Shown piece after piece: positions 31,918 through 41,226 of a stretch of DNA of 64,000 bases. This stretch comes from Meconema thalassinum (lineage: Eukaryota > Arthropoda > Insecta > Orthoptera > Tettigoniidae): NCBI GenBank assembly GCA_946902985.2, contig OX336388.2, positions 128,900,346 to 128,964,345 on the forward strand. Reading direction: 5' to 3'. The first letter of the stretch is position 1. The number at the start of each line of letters is the position of its first letter. The notes beneath the pieces were generated by a model. It saw only the letters and a program-made list of their open reading frames with translations. It searched no databases and was not told the DNA's origin. The translations under genes and the position numbers were made by a program.

Positions 31918-32292
31918 TAAAAATCAGCAATTTTTCTAGGTTTGTACCATGTCTTGTGTGGAGTTTTGCCTAAGACACCAAGCTGGCTCATCAGCAGGCT
32001 CTTGGTGTCCCCGCCCGGACCTCCACAGGAGTAGCGATCTGCGCGCTACCTCCCTTTTTATGAAGCGCACCTGCGCCTCTTCACTGCGAGAATTAAAAGC
32101 TCAAGCAGTCGTAGTTCTCACAGTAAAGAGGCACAGGTATGCTTCATAAAAAGGGAGGTAGCTCACAGTTGGCTACTCCTGTGGGGGTCCGGGCAGGGAC
32201 ACCAAGAGCCCACTGATGAGCCAACTTGGTGTCCTAGACGAAACCCAACACATGAAACGGCACAAACTTACAAAAATTGCTGATTTTTAATT
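31918..32292. repeat. Large foldback element, arms about 165 bp
   Basis: 31918-32085 (ttaaaaatcagcaatttttc ... acaccaagctggctcatcag ... cctccctttttatgaagc ...) is complementary to 32120-32292 (... gcttcataaaaagggaggta ... ctgatgagccaacttggtgt ... gctgatttttaa) with about 10% mismatch. The short loop is near 32095-32115. A single-arm relative sits at 53587-53702. It is non-coding. Confidence 0.82.
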
Positions 32293-33140
32293 CACTGGCC
32301 ATGAAAGCCAATATACCATCTATATAAATCTAAACCACATTTAATTTATTTCAGTTTTTTTTTCCACATATTCCAGTCATTTGACTTTTGTATTAACCAA
32401 CTGAAAACTACAATATTACTTGGGTTAGTCGTCGTGAACACTATTCAGTATCACGTTGCTTATTAAGACCTAAGTTATAAGTGACAAGACAAAAAAGCGT
32501 AAACGTGTTGGTCTGTCATTTGTAGGGACCGGATTTTTAGGTTTCTAAAATTGTAACTGCGCAAAGCTTAAAATTAATTCCTAATTGTTAGTAGAAAATC
32601 TCATTGCAACGAGAGTGTTAATATTTTACACAATGATACGTCCTATATCAAATTATCACCGAGGACAACTAGTCACTAAGTGTTCTACGCCATTACTAAA
32701 ATCCCCTGAAGGTTCAAGTTGGCAGATAGATTTCAGACAGAAAAATATATATTTCCCCACCTCTCTACGTCACAGCTAGACTCCAGGGCTTTGTTGGCTC
32801 GTGGCACAGCGTTGTCAAGTCTCCACCGTACCCTACGAGTACAAGCAGCGACACTGGATAGAGCCGCATGCAATGGAGCAACACCGGAGATCTGACGAGT
32901 AGTGAAGAACCATCAGCTATTTCTCAGCAGCAGTCAGCGGCGGAATTCTGAAGGTAATCTGATCTAGCTATCAGCTTTGTCGGTGCGTGCTACCGCCTAA
33001 CGTTTGAGTCGTCGGTGGTTTACCAGGAAAGTGAGAGAACAGTAACTGTTAACAGTGTAGACATAAATAGCAACCTAAACAATTCTGAAAGTATTTGAAT
33101 TTTCTGGCAGGTAGGATTTCTCTCAATCAACTAGAACTAG
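32293..33140. other. Gene-free spacer
   Basis: No recognised repeat ends, frame or RNA. It starts with 'attcactggccatgaaagcc', which is also next to the related repeat at 53673, so its first 60 bases belong to that family. Confidence 0.4.
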
Positions 33141-33519
33141 CAGGATGTTTACTACTCTGGAAAACAGGGAATACTCAGGGAATTTTTAAATCATGCAAAA
33201 CTCAGGGAATTATCAGGGTATTTTAATGACATTCAGGGAATTTTAGTTTTACAAGGTTCAACCTTGAATAATTGAAATTTAAGCATTTAAATTTTGATGG
33301 GGAAAAGTATATTCGGGTGATGATTGTTGTCGATGTATGTTCGTACTGACGTTAAATCAGTAAGCTCTCATTTCTTGCAAGATAGAGCATACAAATTACA
33401 TGTGTATACTGTGTGTTTGTGTATAAATGTGTAACTATGATTTTTGAGAGCATTACTATTGACGAGCTACTTTCAATACTCGTAAGTACCTTAGTTTTTC
33501 TCGATTAAATATTTAGAAA

Positions 33520-33714
33520 GGAAGGAAGGAAGCTTGTAGTTTAACGTGACCGTTAATCTTAAGATCATGAGCCACGGGACCTCCTTTTTACGTGGAATCC
33601 GAACCACAGGACATGGCATTTCACTTCGAAAATCTCACATGCATTGACCGAGAATCGAACCCGGACCGCCTTGGTGAGAGGCATACAGCTAGACCGCTGA
33701 GCCACCACGCCCCC
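33520..33714 (-). mobile_element. SINE-B copy 2, 13-bp TSD
   Basis: Complement begins gggggcgtggtggctcagcg; the B box gttcgattctcgg region is at about 33650; the body is tccgaaccacaggacatggc and the end aggaaggaagcttgtag. The 13-base aaatatttagaaa flanks it at 33507-33519 and 33715-33727. Confidence 0.88.
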
Positions 33715-33845
33715 AAATATTTAGAAATTGGCAAATTATAGCAAATATATATTTCTGTTTTTTGTTGTCTTTTTGCCATGCTAACCTTTATTGTTCAAGC
33801 ACTTTTTGAAATGCTCTTAAGTACAAACTCTGTTTTATATATTCA

Positions 33846-34295
33846 CTAGCAACCCGCCCGGGAACAGTTATGAATGTATTACATGCTAGGTCGTAAACTG
33901 TCGCCTCAGTAATTGAATGGAGATTGTTGGAAGAAATGAAAACGTAAAATTACTTATAGCGGTCGTTGTATTGAAGATAGAGATACGCTCTTGCTGGCAT
34001 TTTTGTAGATCATTTCATGCTGAACAATTCTTACGCTCATAGTATATTGATATTTTTAGCGGTTTGCCCAGCGTAAGCTTAAAAAGCGTATGGATGCCAG
34101 TTTTTTTGGACTTTTTCACTTAAATCATTACTGCTTGGCTTCCTTTGATCATAAATAAATTATTTTCTACAGAAACCTTCATCGAGATATCCTTTAAAGA
34201 ATGGTGAAAACCGCATCAAAATCCATCCAGTGGTTCTCGAGATTACCCGTGACATCCAAGAATCGAGGACTTTGTTTTATACTAAGTAGAGATTA
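33846..34295 (+). repeat. K repeat copy 3
   Basis: Head actagcaacccgcccgggaa, block gttatgaatg, 'ggagattgttggaagaaatg', 'gtttgcccagcgtaagctta', 'catcaaaatccatccagtgg', and tail atactaagtagagatt. It is a compact copy containing all the main blocks. Confidence 0.7.
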
Positions 34296-34689
34296 CGGCC
34301 GTTACTGTTACTCAGGAAATTTTATGATTTATCCTGGATAATTCAGGGAATTGTAGGAAAATCTGTTAGCTGGTTTAGGTAGACATCCTGGCTAGGAATA
34401 AACACTGTCTTGTGGTTTACTTTTAAAAATATTGACTAACAATTCAATTATACTACAATAAATGGATCAAAACTTTAATTAGGTATTTTTAGGTACTCGT
34501 ATATCATTTAGTTTTTTTTTAGGTATTACAGAATTCATGAATATGGCTCTTTTGAGTGTGATTCGGAAAAGTATTAAAGTATTTTTGTATTTAGAAGTAA
34601 GGAAGAAAATAGGTAAAAACCTAAGAATCCAGTCCCTAGTAATTAGTGAAGAAATTAGTAAACGCTGAATCAGCATCAAAACGTATAAG

Positions 34690-34985
34690 AAACATTTGTC
34701 TAACAGTGATGTGCGTGAACTAGAAATCGAATAGCTGAGAGATGCACATGCGGTCATTGTAAACAGAGGAAGCGGAGACACTCTGGAAGAAGAGACAATC
34801 GAGAAATCGCCTATTACGTACACTGAGGCATCAAGATATATCGATTTGTAGCATGCGGCTAAAAACATTTGACTTCATCGATCCGAGACACTCCAGTTAA
34901 TGAGGACTGTTATAAGAAAGTAAATGATATGTTAAGAGAAAAAAATGGATAAATCTTTCCCGAAAGTAAACTGAGAGAAATTTGT
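34690..34985 (+). pseudogene. Tigger-like transposase C-terminal scrap
   Basis: A frame with stops reads VIVNRGSGDTLEEETIEKSP, ITYTEASRYIDL, then (shifted) REKKMDKSFPKVN. An acidic stretch followed by 'ITYTEA...' resembles the region ahead of the closing motif in pogo/Tigger transposases. No ends were recognised. Confidence 0.45.
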
Positions 34986-35018
34986 TACGCAATGAATGAA
35001 TGGAGCTAGTAGTTTTAC

Positions 35019-35121
35019 GTGACTGGTTGGAGCTTTCTCCAGCCCGTTTGCCATGACCTGTGTTTCTTACGGTTCCAAGTTTGCAGGTTTTGTCCAATGG
35101 GCCAGAGAAAGCTCCAACCAG
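35019..35121. repeat. Short hairpin repeat
   Basis: 35020-35036 (actggttggagctttct) is complementary to 35104-35120 (agaaagctccaaccagt), with further pairing of cagcccg/gggccag. The loop is about 60 bases. Origin unknown. Confidence 0.6.
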
Positions 35122-35166
35122 TTTGCCCCTATGTAGACGTGTGTAGATAATATCCGCAGCTCAATA

Positions 35167-36335
35167 CAATGAAACCTCTCTTAACGGACACTCCTCTAAG
35201 GCGGACACCCCTTCAAAACGGACTTTGTTCTAGGTCCGTGACCAACCCCCTATTAAGTATATTAGTGATTAATCTCTTTTTTTGTGGACACTCGCTATTA
35301 CGGATACGGACACCACGGCTGCATTTAAAAAAATCAACCAACCTCTCTTAGTGGACACTTGTTTTCAAAAGAAATCGCATCTCTGTAGGTCATTGTGTTG
35401 TGTTAATGTACTTTCGACACATCCTGTGCTTCCTGGAAGCCAGTTAGTGCTGATCTTCCCATCCCCTATCTTCTGCACTGCTCCAAAAATAAACCTAGGC
35501 CTAACGGTATCGCTTTCATTGTTCTCTTGAACTTGAAATGGTCGGGAAAAGTGAATTCATACTTTCACTATCTAGTCAGTTATACCGTCAAAATTTTCTT
35601 AAATCTATTTATTGTAGGACCTGTGCATTACAGTAGCAAGTGAGTGCATTCGAAATGGCTCCTCGTAAAGTTTAACTTTAAAGGAGAAAGTAGACATCGT
35701 AGATTATCAGAAACATGAGAAATGTGGTGTACGGAAACTATCTGAAGTGTTCAAGATTGGAAAGACACAGGCAGCAGAAATTGTGAAAAAACAAGAAGAG
35801 ATAATTAGGGTATGGCGTGTTAATGGTAATGAGCTGCAAATTAGGCCGTTTCAAAGTGGTAATGGTGCTGTTCTTGATAAGTCAGTGATAGGGTGGTTCA
35901 GCAAAATAAGAAGTCAGAACGTCCCTGTGTCAGGACCAATGATACAAGCCAAAGCATTGGATTTCGCGGCAGAATTAGGTATTGGAGATTTCAAAGCCTC
36001 GTGAACGGCTGGCTCGAAAATTTCAGAAAGCGCCACGATATAAAATTTCGAGCAATTTGCGGAGAATCCTCTACTGTTGATATGGGTAATGTTGCAAGCT
36101 GGGAAGAAAAATTGCCTTCCATCACTGCCGCTATTCGCCGGAAAACACTTTAAATGAGGACGAAACTGGACTGTTTTACCGCACGTAACCCTATGTTTTC
36201 ATGTAAGTACACATACTGCACAAGTACATGTTCCAAATTGCAAGCATTTTCTCTAACCCTCTCTATAGTGGACACCTCTCTTTAGCAGACAGTATTTATG
36301 GTCCCAAGGGTGTCCGTTATAGAGAGGTTTCATTG
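35167..36335 (+). mobile_element. Pogo/Tigger-like transposon, internally deleted
   Basis: 1,169 bp between TA dinucleotides (35165-35166, 36336-36337). Terminal repeats caatgaaacctctcttaacg and its counterpart (...ttatagagaggtttcattg). Several subterminal aacggacac-type words occur. It carries the N-terminal part of a transposase only. Confidence 0.85.
35650..36172 (+). pseudogene. Tigger-like transposase, N-terminal half
   Basis: Reading KFTLKEKVDIVDYQKHEKCG, VRKLSEVFKIGKTQAAEIVK (first helix-turn-helix), then a CENP-B-like second domain (QNVPVSGPMIQAKALDFAAE ... NGWLENFRKRHDIKFRAICG). It ends at NEDETGLFYR, where the D is the first catalytic residue of the DDE core, at about 36155-36180. 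Frameshifts lie at the start and near 36000, and a stop falls before the DDE motif. The remaining core is deleted, so the element depends on others to move. Confidence 0.78.
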
Positions 36336-36909
36336 TACTTCCCATGGCAAGCTAGATGTCTCTCTCTACTTAAATTGGCCGCTTGCGTATTCTGCCCACA
36401 GTACATTTCTTCTTACGATGTGTAAGCAATCTTTTCGCCGTAATGTGGTAAGTGTACACAGTGAGTATCATGTCTTATCCCATGTATTCTATATGTAGTT
36501 ATTCATGGGATAAATAATTAAATGAATAAATACATTATTACAGCATTAAGAATCCGGAAAAATGCAAACAAAATCTGTCAATCCGATTCCAACATCGCAA
36601 CATTTGCTAAAACAGATTGAATCTGTTAATACAGCAGTCCTGATATATGTTCGTTTCTAGATATCGGTGTGTTTATCACTTAAACAATCCCTATAAATAG
36701 GAAAACACAACAAGGTGGACATTGATCGTTTGTTTCTGATGAGGAAGGAAATTTAGCAAGACTTTAGTGGAGATTAATTTTAACTGTGTGTTCAATGGTG
36801 GTTCGTAATGCTGTTCTATACCTTGATCTCAAACCACCCTCAGTACGGTTCTTTCACATTTACTGTACTTCAGTCTTAAGTGATCTTTCCCAATTCTAGT
36901 CTTAATTAA
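36336..36909. other. Gene-free spacer
   Basis: AT-rich, with no recognised repeat ends or domains. Confidence 0.4.
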
Positions 36910-37517
36910 TTACAGAAAGTATTTTCAAAAATAAAGTGTATAGGAAAATTTTTGGACCATTTTTTGACTCCGCATCTCAAAGTTGGAAAAAAAAGATCAA
37001 ATAAAGACATACACTCACTATCACAGCAAGCACCAATACTCAACATCACTAACTCCAGAAGACTTCAAAGGGCTGGTCATTTAATAAGGATGGGAGATGA
37101 TAGGATGGTCTTACAAATCTTTAAAGAAGAACCAAGAGAAAGGCCAGTAGGAAGAGCGGCTTCGGTGGCGTAGTTGGCAGCATGCTGAGCTTCTATGCCT
37201 AAAATTGCGGGTTCAAACTCGGCCAAAGTCGTCGGAGTTTTTAAGAGTGTTAAAATCCCTCGGTGTGCCTTCCTTCGGAGGGGAAGAAAAGCCGGCAGAC
37301 CCATGTCGTAGATTTATGGCATGTAAACGAACCTTCCACTAACTTTAATTGTATAAACATGTCAAAATCCCGTTCCAGCTATTGCTGGGTCTGGGTGTTT
37401 AGGAGGCCTCTCCATGTTATTCTATCTTCCCACCACTTTTCTTCCTCCACTTGATGCCAGTTAACTCCTCTTCTCTCTTCAATTGAGTGAAGTTAAATTT
37501 GTAGGTTAGATTTGATT

Positions 37518-39901
37518 CATCATCATCATCATCTTGCACAGTTTCCAGCCACTGGCCGGGTCTGTTTGGAACACAAGCCTCTCCAACGTCTTCTGTCTTC
37601 CCACCATCTCTCAGCCTCCACCCTTGTCCAGTCTTCTCCTCTCTTCTTCACGCTTTCTTCCACCCCCTTCAGCCACCTGTCTCGGTCTTCCCCTCGGTCT
37701 CTTTCCTTCCCACTTCGTCTCATGTACTCTCCTGGGTATCCTCTTCTCCTCCATTCGTTTTACATGTCCATACCATCTAAGTCTAGATTTCTCTATACCA
37801 TCCTGTAATGGTTCCTCCTTCATTAATTCTCTGGTCCTCTCATTTCTTATTCTGTCCATCTTTGTAGCTCCAATACTGCTTCTCAAGAACCTCATCTCAC
37901 TGGCCTGTATTTTGCTCCTCTCCCTTCCTTTCATAACCCAGGTCTCCGAGGCATACGTCAGGATAGGGACATAGTACGTCCGATATATGATCTTTTTGCT
38001 GTTCTGAGGGACATCCTTGCTCCATAACATGCTTCTCACACTCCTCCGAAATGCTTCTGCCTGCCTCCCCCGCTCATTTATTTCTCTATCGTTTCTTCCA
38101 TTATCTTGTATCAGGCTTCCCAGATACTTAAAACTCTCCACTTTCTTCAGCTGTTCCCCACCAATTGTTATTCCCGTTGTGGTTCTTTCCTTCTTCCTTG
38201 TTGTGATCACCATCTCACTCTTATTTATGCTAAATTTCATCCCATATCCTTGTATTACTCCTTCCCACACGTCCAACTGTTCCTGTACCTCCTCCTCCTT
38301 GTTTCCCCAAATCATCAAATCATCTGCAAACACCATTGCTTTCATCTTTCCGTCCCCAATTACTTGTGCCACTCGGGTCATTATGTCATCCATCACCACA
38401 ATGAAAAGTAACGGTGACAGTGCACTTCCTTGTTTCAGGCCGTTTCTCTGTTCCAACCAGTCAGATCTCTCTCCTCCCACTTTCACACAGCTCACGCTTC
38501 CCTTGTACATCTCCTTTATCCTCTTTATAGTCCATTTCTCTACTCCTCTATCCTCCAGGGACTTCCATACTTTGTTTCTGCATACACTGTCATATGCTTT
38601 CTCAATGTCCAGGAAGGCCATCAGTAGATCTGTTCCATATTCATAGTGCTGTTCTTGTAACTGCCTTACAGCAAAAATCAAATCCACTGTGGACCTTCCT
38701 GCTCTGAAGCCATGTTGTTCTTCCCTCATCCCTCCTTCTATCCTTGTCCTAATTCTCTTTTCCAAAACTTTCTCGAAGATCTTTGCACAATGACTCATCA
38801 GTGTTATTCCCCGATAGTTTCTGCAATCTGTTCTACTACCTTTCTTGAAGATCGGGACAATGATTCCTTTTTTCCAGTCCTCTGGGGTCTTCCTTTCCTT
38901 CCATGCTGTCCTCATCACTCGGTACAGCCACTGTATCCCCACCTCTCCTGCTGCTCTCACCATCTCCACACTCAACTCATCCACACCCGGTGCCTTCCCT
39001 CCTTTCATCTTGTTCACTGCATCTTCCACTTCTTTCCATGTTAAGTCCTTTTCTGTTTGCAGTTCATCTTCCTCTTCCCCGATTTCTTCCTCCTCACCAT
39101 CTTTTCCATTTGGGTTCAGAAGTTCTTCAAAATATTCTTTCCACATTTTCTTCAGTTCTTCCCTATTTTCTATCTCTTGTCCCCTTTTGTTCACCATTCT
39201 AACATAATCCGTAGGATCCTTCCGCCTCTTATCTTTCACCATCCCATACAGGACCTTTTTTGTACCTTCACTATCCTCCTTCATCATCTTTGTCCACTCT
39301 TCCATCCACTTTCTTCTCTCCTCAGCCACCACTCTCTTCGCCTCCTTCTTTCTTTCCTGGTACTCTTCCCTTGTCTCTACCGTCTTATTTTGATACCACC
39401 TCCTAAAGGCTCTATTCTTTTCCCTTACTATATCTTTTGTCTTCTCATTCCACCATGGTGTTTCCTTCCACCTCTTCTTACTACTTGTCCTCCCACATAC
39501 TGCTTCTGCTGCACCCACTAGTGTCTTCTTAAATCTAGCCCATTCCTCTTCCACCCCTCTTTCTTCATCTGTTGGAATTCCTTCCTTTACCATTTTGAGG
39601 TACTCGACCCTTCTATCCCCTTCTTTCAGTTTCCATATCCTTATACGTCTTTCCTGGTTCTCAGTCCCTTTCTTCTCCTTACTCCCTCTCAGGTTCATTA
39701 CCAGTAATCGATGGTCGCTATCCAGGTTCTCCGATGGTATAACCTTTATGTCCGTGATGTTCTTATTTAGTTCTTTCTCATACAGTATATAGTCGACCAC
39801 CGACTTCCTGGTCAAGTCATCACTGTACCATGTGATTGTGTGGCTCTCTCTTTTCTTAAACCAGGAGTTCCCAACTAGCAGCCTGCTAGTTGAGAACTCC
39901 T
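37518..39901 (-). mobile_element. RTE-A retrotransposon, young, 5'-truncated, 14-bp TSD
   Basis: Minus-strand insertion of 2,384 bp into SINE-A. The 14-base ggttagatttgatt lies at 37504-37517 and 39902-39915. The 3' end is (gat)n at 37518-37532 (atc on plus). The 5' end is a 43-base palindrome (39861-39903). The reading frame is open from the endonuclease C-terminus to the end. Shorter copies are at 28482 and 59042. Confidence 0.92.
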
Positions 39902-39932
39902 GGTTAGATTTGATTAACGCTGTAAATTCCAA
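37611..39932 (-). CDS. RTE-A endonuclease (partial) and reverse transcriptase, open frame
   Basis: 773 codons without a stop. The first ~19 residues come from the SINE and palindrome, so they are not original. From VGNSWFKKRESHTITW on it is the last quarter of an APE-like endonuclease, with VVDYILYEK and SDHRLLVMNLRG (the SDH catalytic/structural motif, about residues 77-88). A charged linker follows. Then the reverse transcriptase: GKAPGVDELS, WKKGIIVPIFKKGSRTDCRN, YRGITLMSH, EEQHGFRAGRSTVDLIFAVR, MAFLDIEKAYDSV (first catalytic Asp), NGLKQGSALSPLLFIVVMDD, MVFADDLMIWG (FADD pair), FKYLGSLI. The C-terminus has SRLRWYGHVKRM, then a basic RGRPRQ end. All RT catalytic Asps are present. The missing 5' endonuclease part means this copy is probably unable to move by itself. 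The domain order fits RTE-like elements. Confidence 0.9.
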   Translation of the reverse strand: MEFTALIKSNQEFSTSRLLVGNSWFKKRESHTITWYSDDLTRKSVVDYILYEKELNKNITDIKVIPSENLDSDHRLLVMNLRGSKEKKGTENQERRIRIWKLKEGDRRVEYLKMVKEGIPTDEERGVEEEWARFKKTLVGAAEAVCGRTSSKKRWKETPWWNEKTKDIVREKNRAFRRWYQNKTVETREEYQERKKEAKRVVAEERRKWMEEWTKMMKEDSEGTKKVLYGMVKDKRRKDPTDYVRMVNKRGQEIENREELKKMWKEYFEELLNPNGKDGEEEEIGEEEDELQTEKDLTWKEVEDAVNKMKGGKAPGVDELSVEMVRAAGEVGIQWLYRVMRTAWKERKTPEDWKKGIIVPIFKKGSRTDCRNYRGITLMSHCAKIFEKVLEKRIRTRIEGGMREEQHGFRAGRSTVDLIFAVRQLQEQHYEYGTDLLMAFLDIEKAYDSVCRNKVWKSLEDRGVEKWTIKRIKEMYKGSVSCVKVGGERSDWLEQRNGLKQGSALSPLLFIVVMDDIMTRVAQVIGDGKMKAMVFADDLMIWGNKEEEVQEQLDVWEGVIQGYGMKFSINKSEMVITTRKKERTTTGITIGGEQLKKVESFKYLGSLIQDNGRNDREINERGRQAEAFRRSVRSMLWSKDVPQNSKKIIYRTYYVPILTYASETWVMKGRERSKIQASEMRFLRSSIGATKMDRIRNERTRELMKEEPLQDGIEKSRLRWYGHVKRMEEKRIPRRVHETKWEGKRPRGRPRQVAEGGGRKREEERRRLDKGGG
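39861..39903. repeat. Snap-back palindrome at RTE-A 5' junction
   Basis: 39861-39881 ccaggagttcccaactagca-g is complementary to 39883-39903 except one base, with a single-base centre. The outer half overlaps the TSD edge. It lies exactly where the truncated 5' end meets the target. Confidence 0.88.
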
Positions 39933-40350
39933 CGATCGCCGCCAGGTGCTGGTTGTGGTGGCATCTAGTAGCCAAGTTCACAGCTAGGTGTTGCTGTTGG
40001 TAGCATTTGGTAGCAAAAGCAAGAACTACTTGAAATTGATCGTCTGCAGTCCTTACCTAATTTACAGATAACACACACTGATACAGTCATCACAATTAAC
40101 ACCGGTTATCAGGCAGATTCTACACACACCTAAAGTACATGGGGCTACATGACCGCGTTGTCACAGCCCCTAAACTGAGGAACCAACCAGTAGGAAGACC
40201 ACAAAGTTCCTGGAAAAATGAAATCTCCAAACTTTGTAGACATCTGAATGTGGACAACTGGCAATAACTCGCCCAAAACTGAGTTCAGTGGAGGCATTTT
40301 GTGAGATTAGCGAGGGATCTTCGTGTCCCATAGAAGCCTTCTGAGTGAGT

Positions 40351-40617
40351 GAGTGTTGGATGGTGTGTAGTACTAACAGTTTTTATTTCATGTCTTACTC
40401 AACTGATATGACCACTCCAAGGAGATTTTCATGACAAACTCACATTTTTCACACAATTTTTCCTAAGGTTTACAGCCTCTCTCTATCATTTGTTTAGTGG
40501 ATTTTACTTTTATGAGAGTTATTTGAGTGCCACTATTTCAGCACAAGATGTGAGTAGCAGGCTATTTCATTTGCAATGTATTTTGGAATATAGCGAAACA
40601 ATCATGTATCTTTGTTA
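40351..40617. other. Gene-free spacer
   Basis: No repeat ends or domains recognised between the LINE relic and the next foldback. Confidence 0.4.
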
Positions 40618-41022
40618 GTCCAGGCAACGAATACTCAAAAAAGGGTATAGAGGGAAATGTTTGGAACACAATTTTTGACTTCGTAACATTGTTTGGACTA
40701 GTTAGGAGGTGAACATATCAGAAGCCCCCGCCCGTAGCCCATGCTTTGGTGTTTCGCTTAAATCATTGAAACTATGCGTCCTAGCGAAATTACCATTCTA
40801 TACAAAATAAAAGCTGATTACATTTTCTACAAGTTTTATTCAGTCAAGTTTTCGATATCTTGTATAGTTTTTGTGATATCCGCTCTTGAAAGTCTGTAAT
40901 TTTGGAAAAAAAAAAAAAAATCTTATGAAAATTGTATAAAAAATATTTTTCCTCACATTTTTTACGAAGTCAAAAATTGTGTTTCAAACATTTCCCTCTA
41001 TACCTTTTCGTTGCCAGGACTT
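40618..41022. repeat. Foldback element, arms about 62 bp
   Basis: 40618-40689 (gtccaggcaacgaa ... gggtatagagggaaatgttt ... ttttgacttcgtaa) is complementary to 40964-41022 (ttacgaagtcaaaaattg ... aaacatttccctctatacc ... cgttgccaggac). A 10-base insertion sits in the left arm. It contains a 16-A run at 40904-40920. It is non-coding. Confidence 0.75.
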
Positions 41023-41226
41023 TTTTGTTATTCTTAAATTCAAAAATTGGAAGTGAAAAATTGAGATGGTGATATTACTTGAGTCAAGTTTGGATCGGAC
41101 ATTTTTATTCTCTACCTTTCATCTAAATGGCTCGTACTGTTTGTGCAATATGCGACCTATCAGCTGAAAGCCTCCATTTGTCAATTTACATAATAATTAT
41201 AATTCAGTTAAGATCTTTATGTTTAA

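Larger units (their letters stand above)
33141..34390. mobile_element. CAGGG-ended DNA transposon 2, short
   Basis: Left end caggatgtttactactctgg, right end ggtagacatcctg, with cagggaatt words just inside both ends, as in 10359-12877. Its interior is a SINE-B (33520-33714) and a K repeat (33846-34295). No transposase and no clear TSD were found. Confidence 0.62.
37156..40186 (+). mobile_element. SINE-A copy 4 (second subfamily), split by RTE-A, 12-bp TSD
   Basis: tRNA-like head gcggcttcggtggcgtagtt at 37156 with B box gggttcaaactcgg. The first half runs to 37517. RTE-A occupies 37518-39901. The second half (ggttagatttgattaacgct ... cagcccctaaactgaggaac) is 39902-40186. The middle segment (gccaggtgctggttgtggtg) is shared with copy 5 but not copies 1-3, which defines a second subfamily. 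Confidence 0.87.
36910..40350 (+). pseudogene. LINE relic (outer layer of a triple nest)
   Basis: Left piece 36910-37155 reads NSRRLQRAGHLIRMGDDRMV, FKEEPRERPVGR. The right piece from 40199 continues PQSSWKNEISKLCRHLNVDN then ARDLRVP. Across the gap the frame joins as GRP-QSSW, the usual RT C-terminal 'RPxGRPxxxW' block. The gap is SINE-A (37156-40186), bounded by ccagtaggaaga at 37144-37155 and 40187-40198. Confidence 0.75.

Noticed and set aside
38017..39521. Several Ser/Pro/Leu-rich plus-strand open frames between 38.0 and 39.5 kb
   Set aside because: They lie opposite the open RTE-A reverse transcriptase frame and are its antisense shadows.
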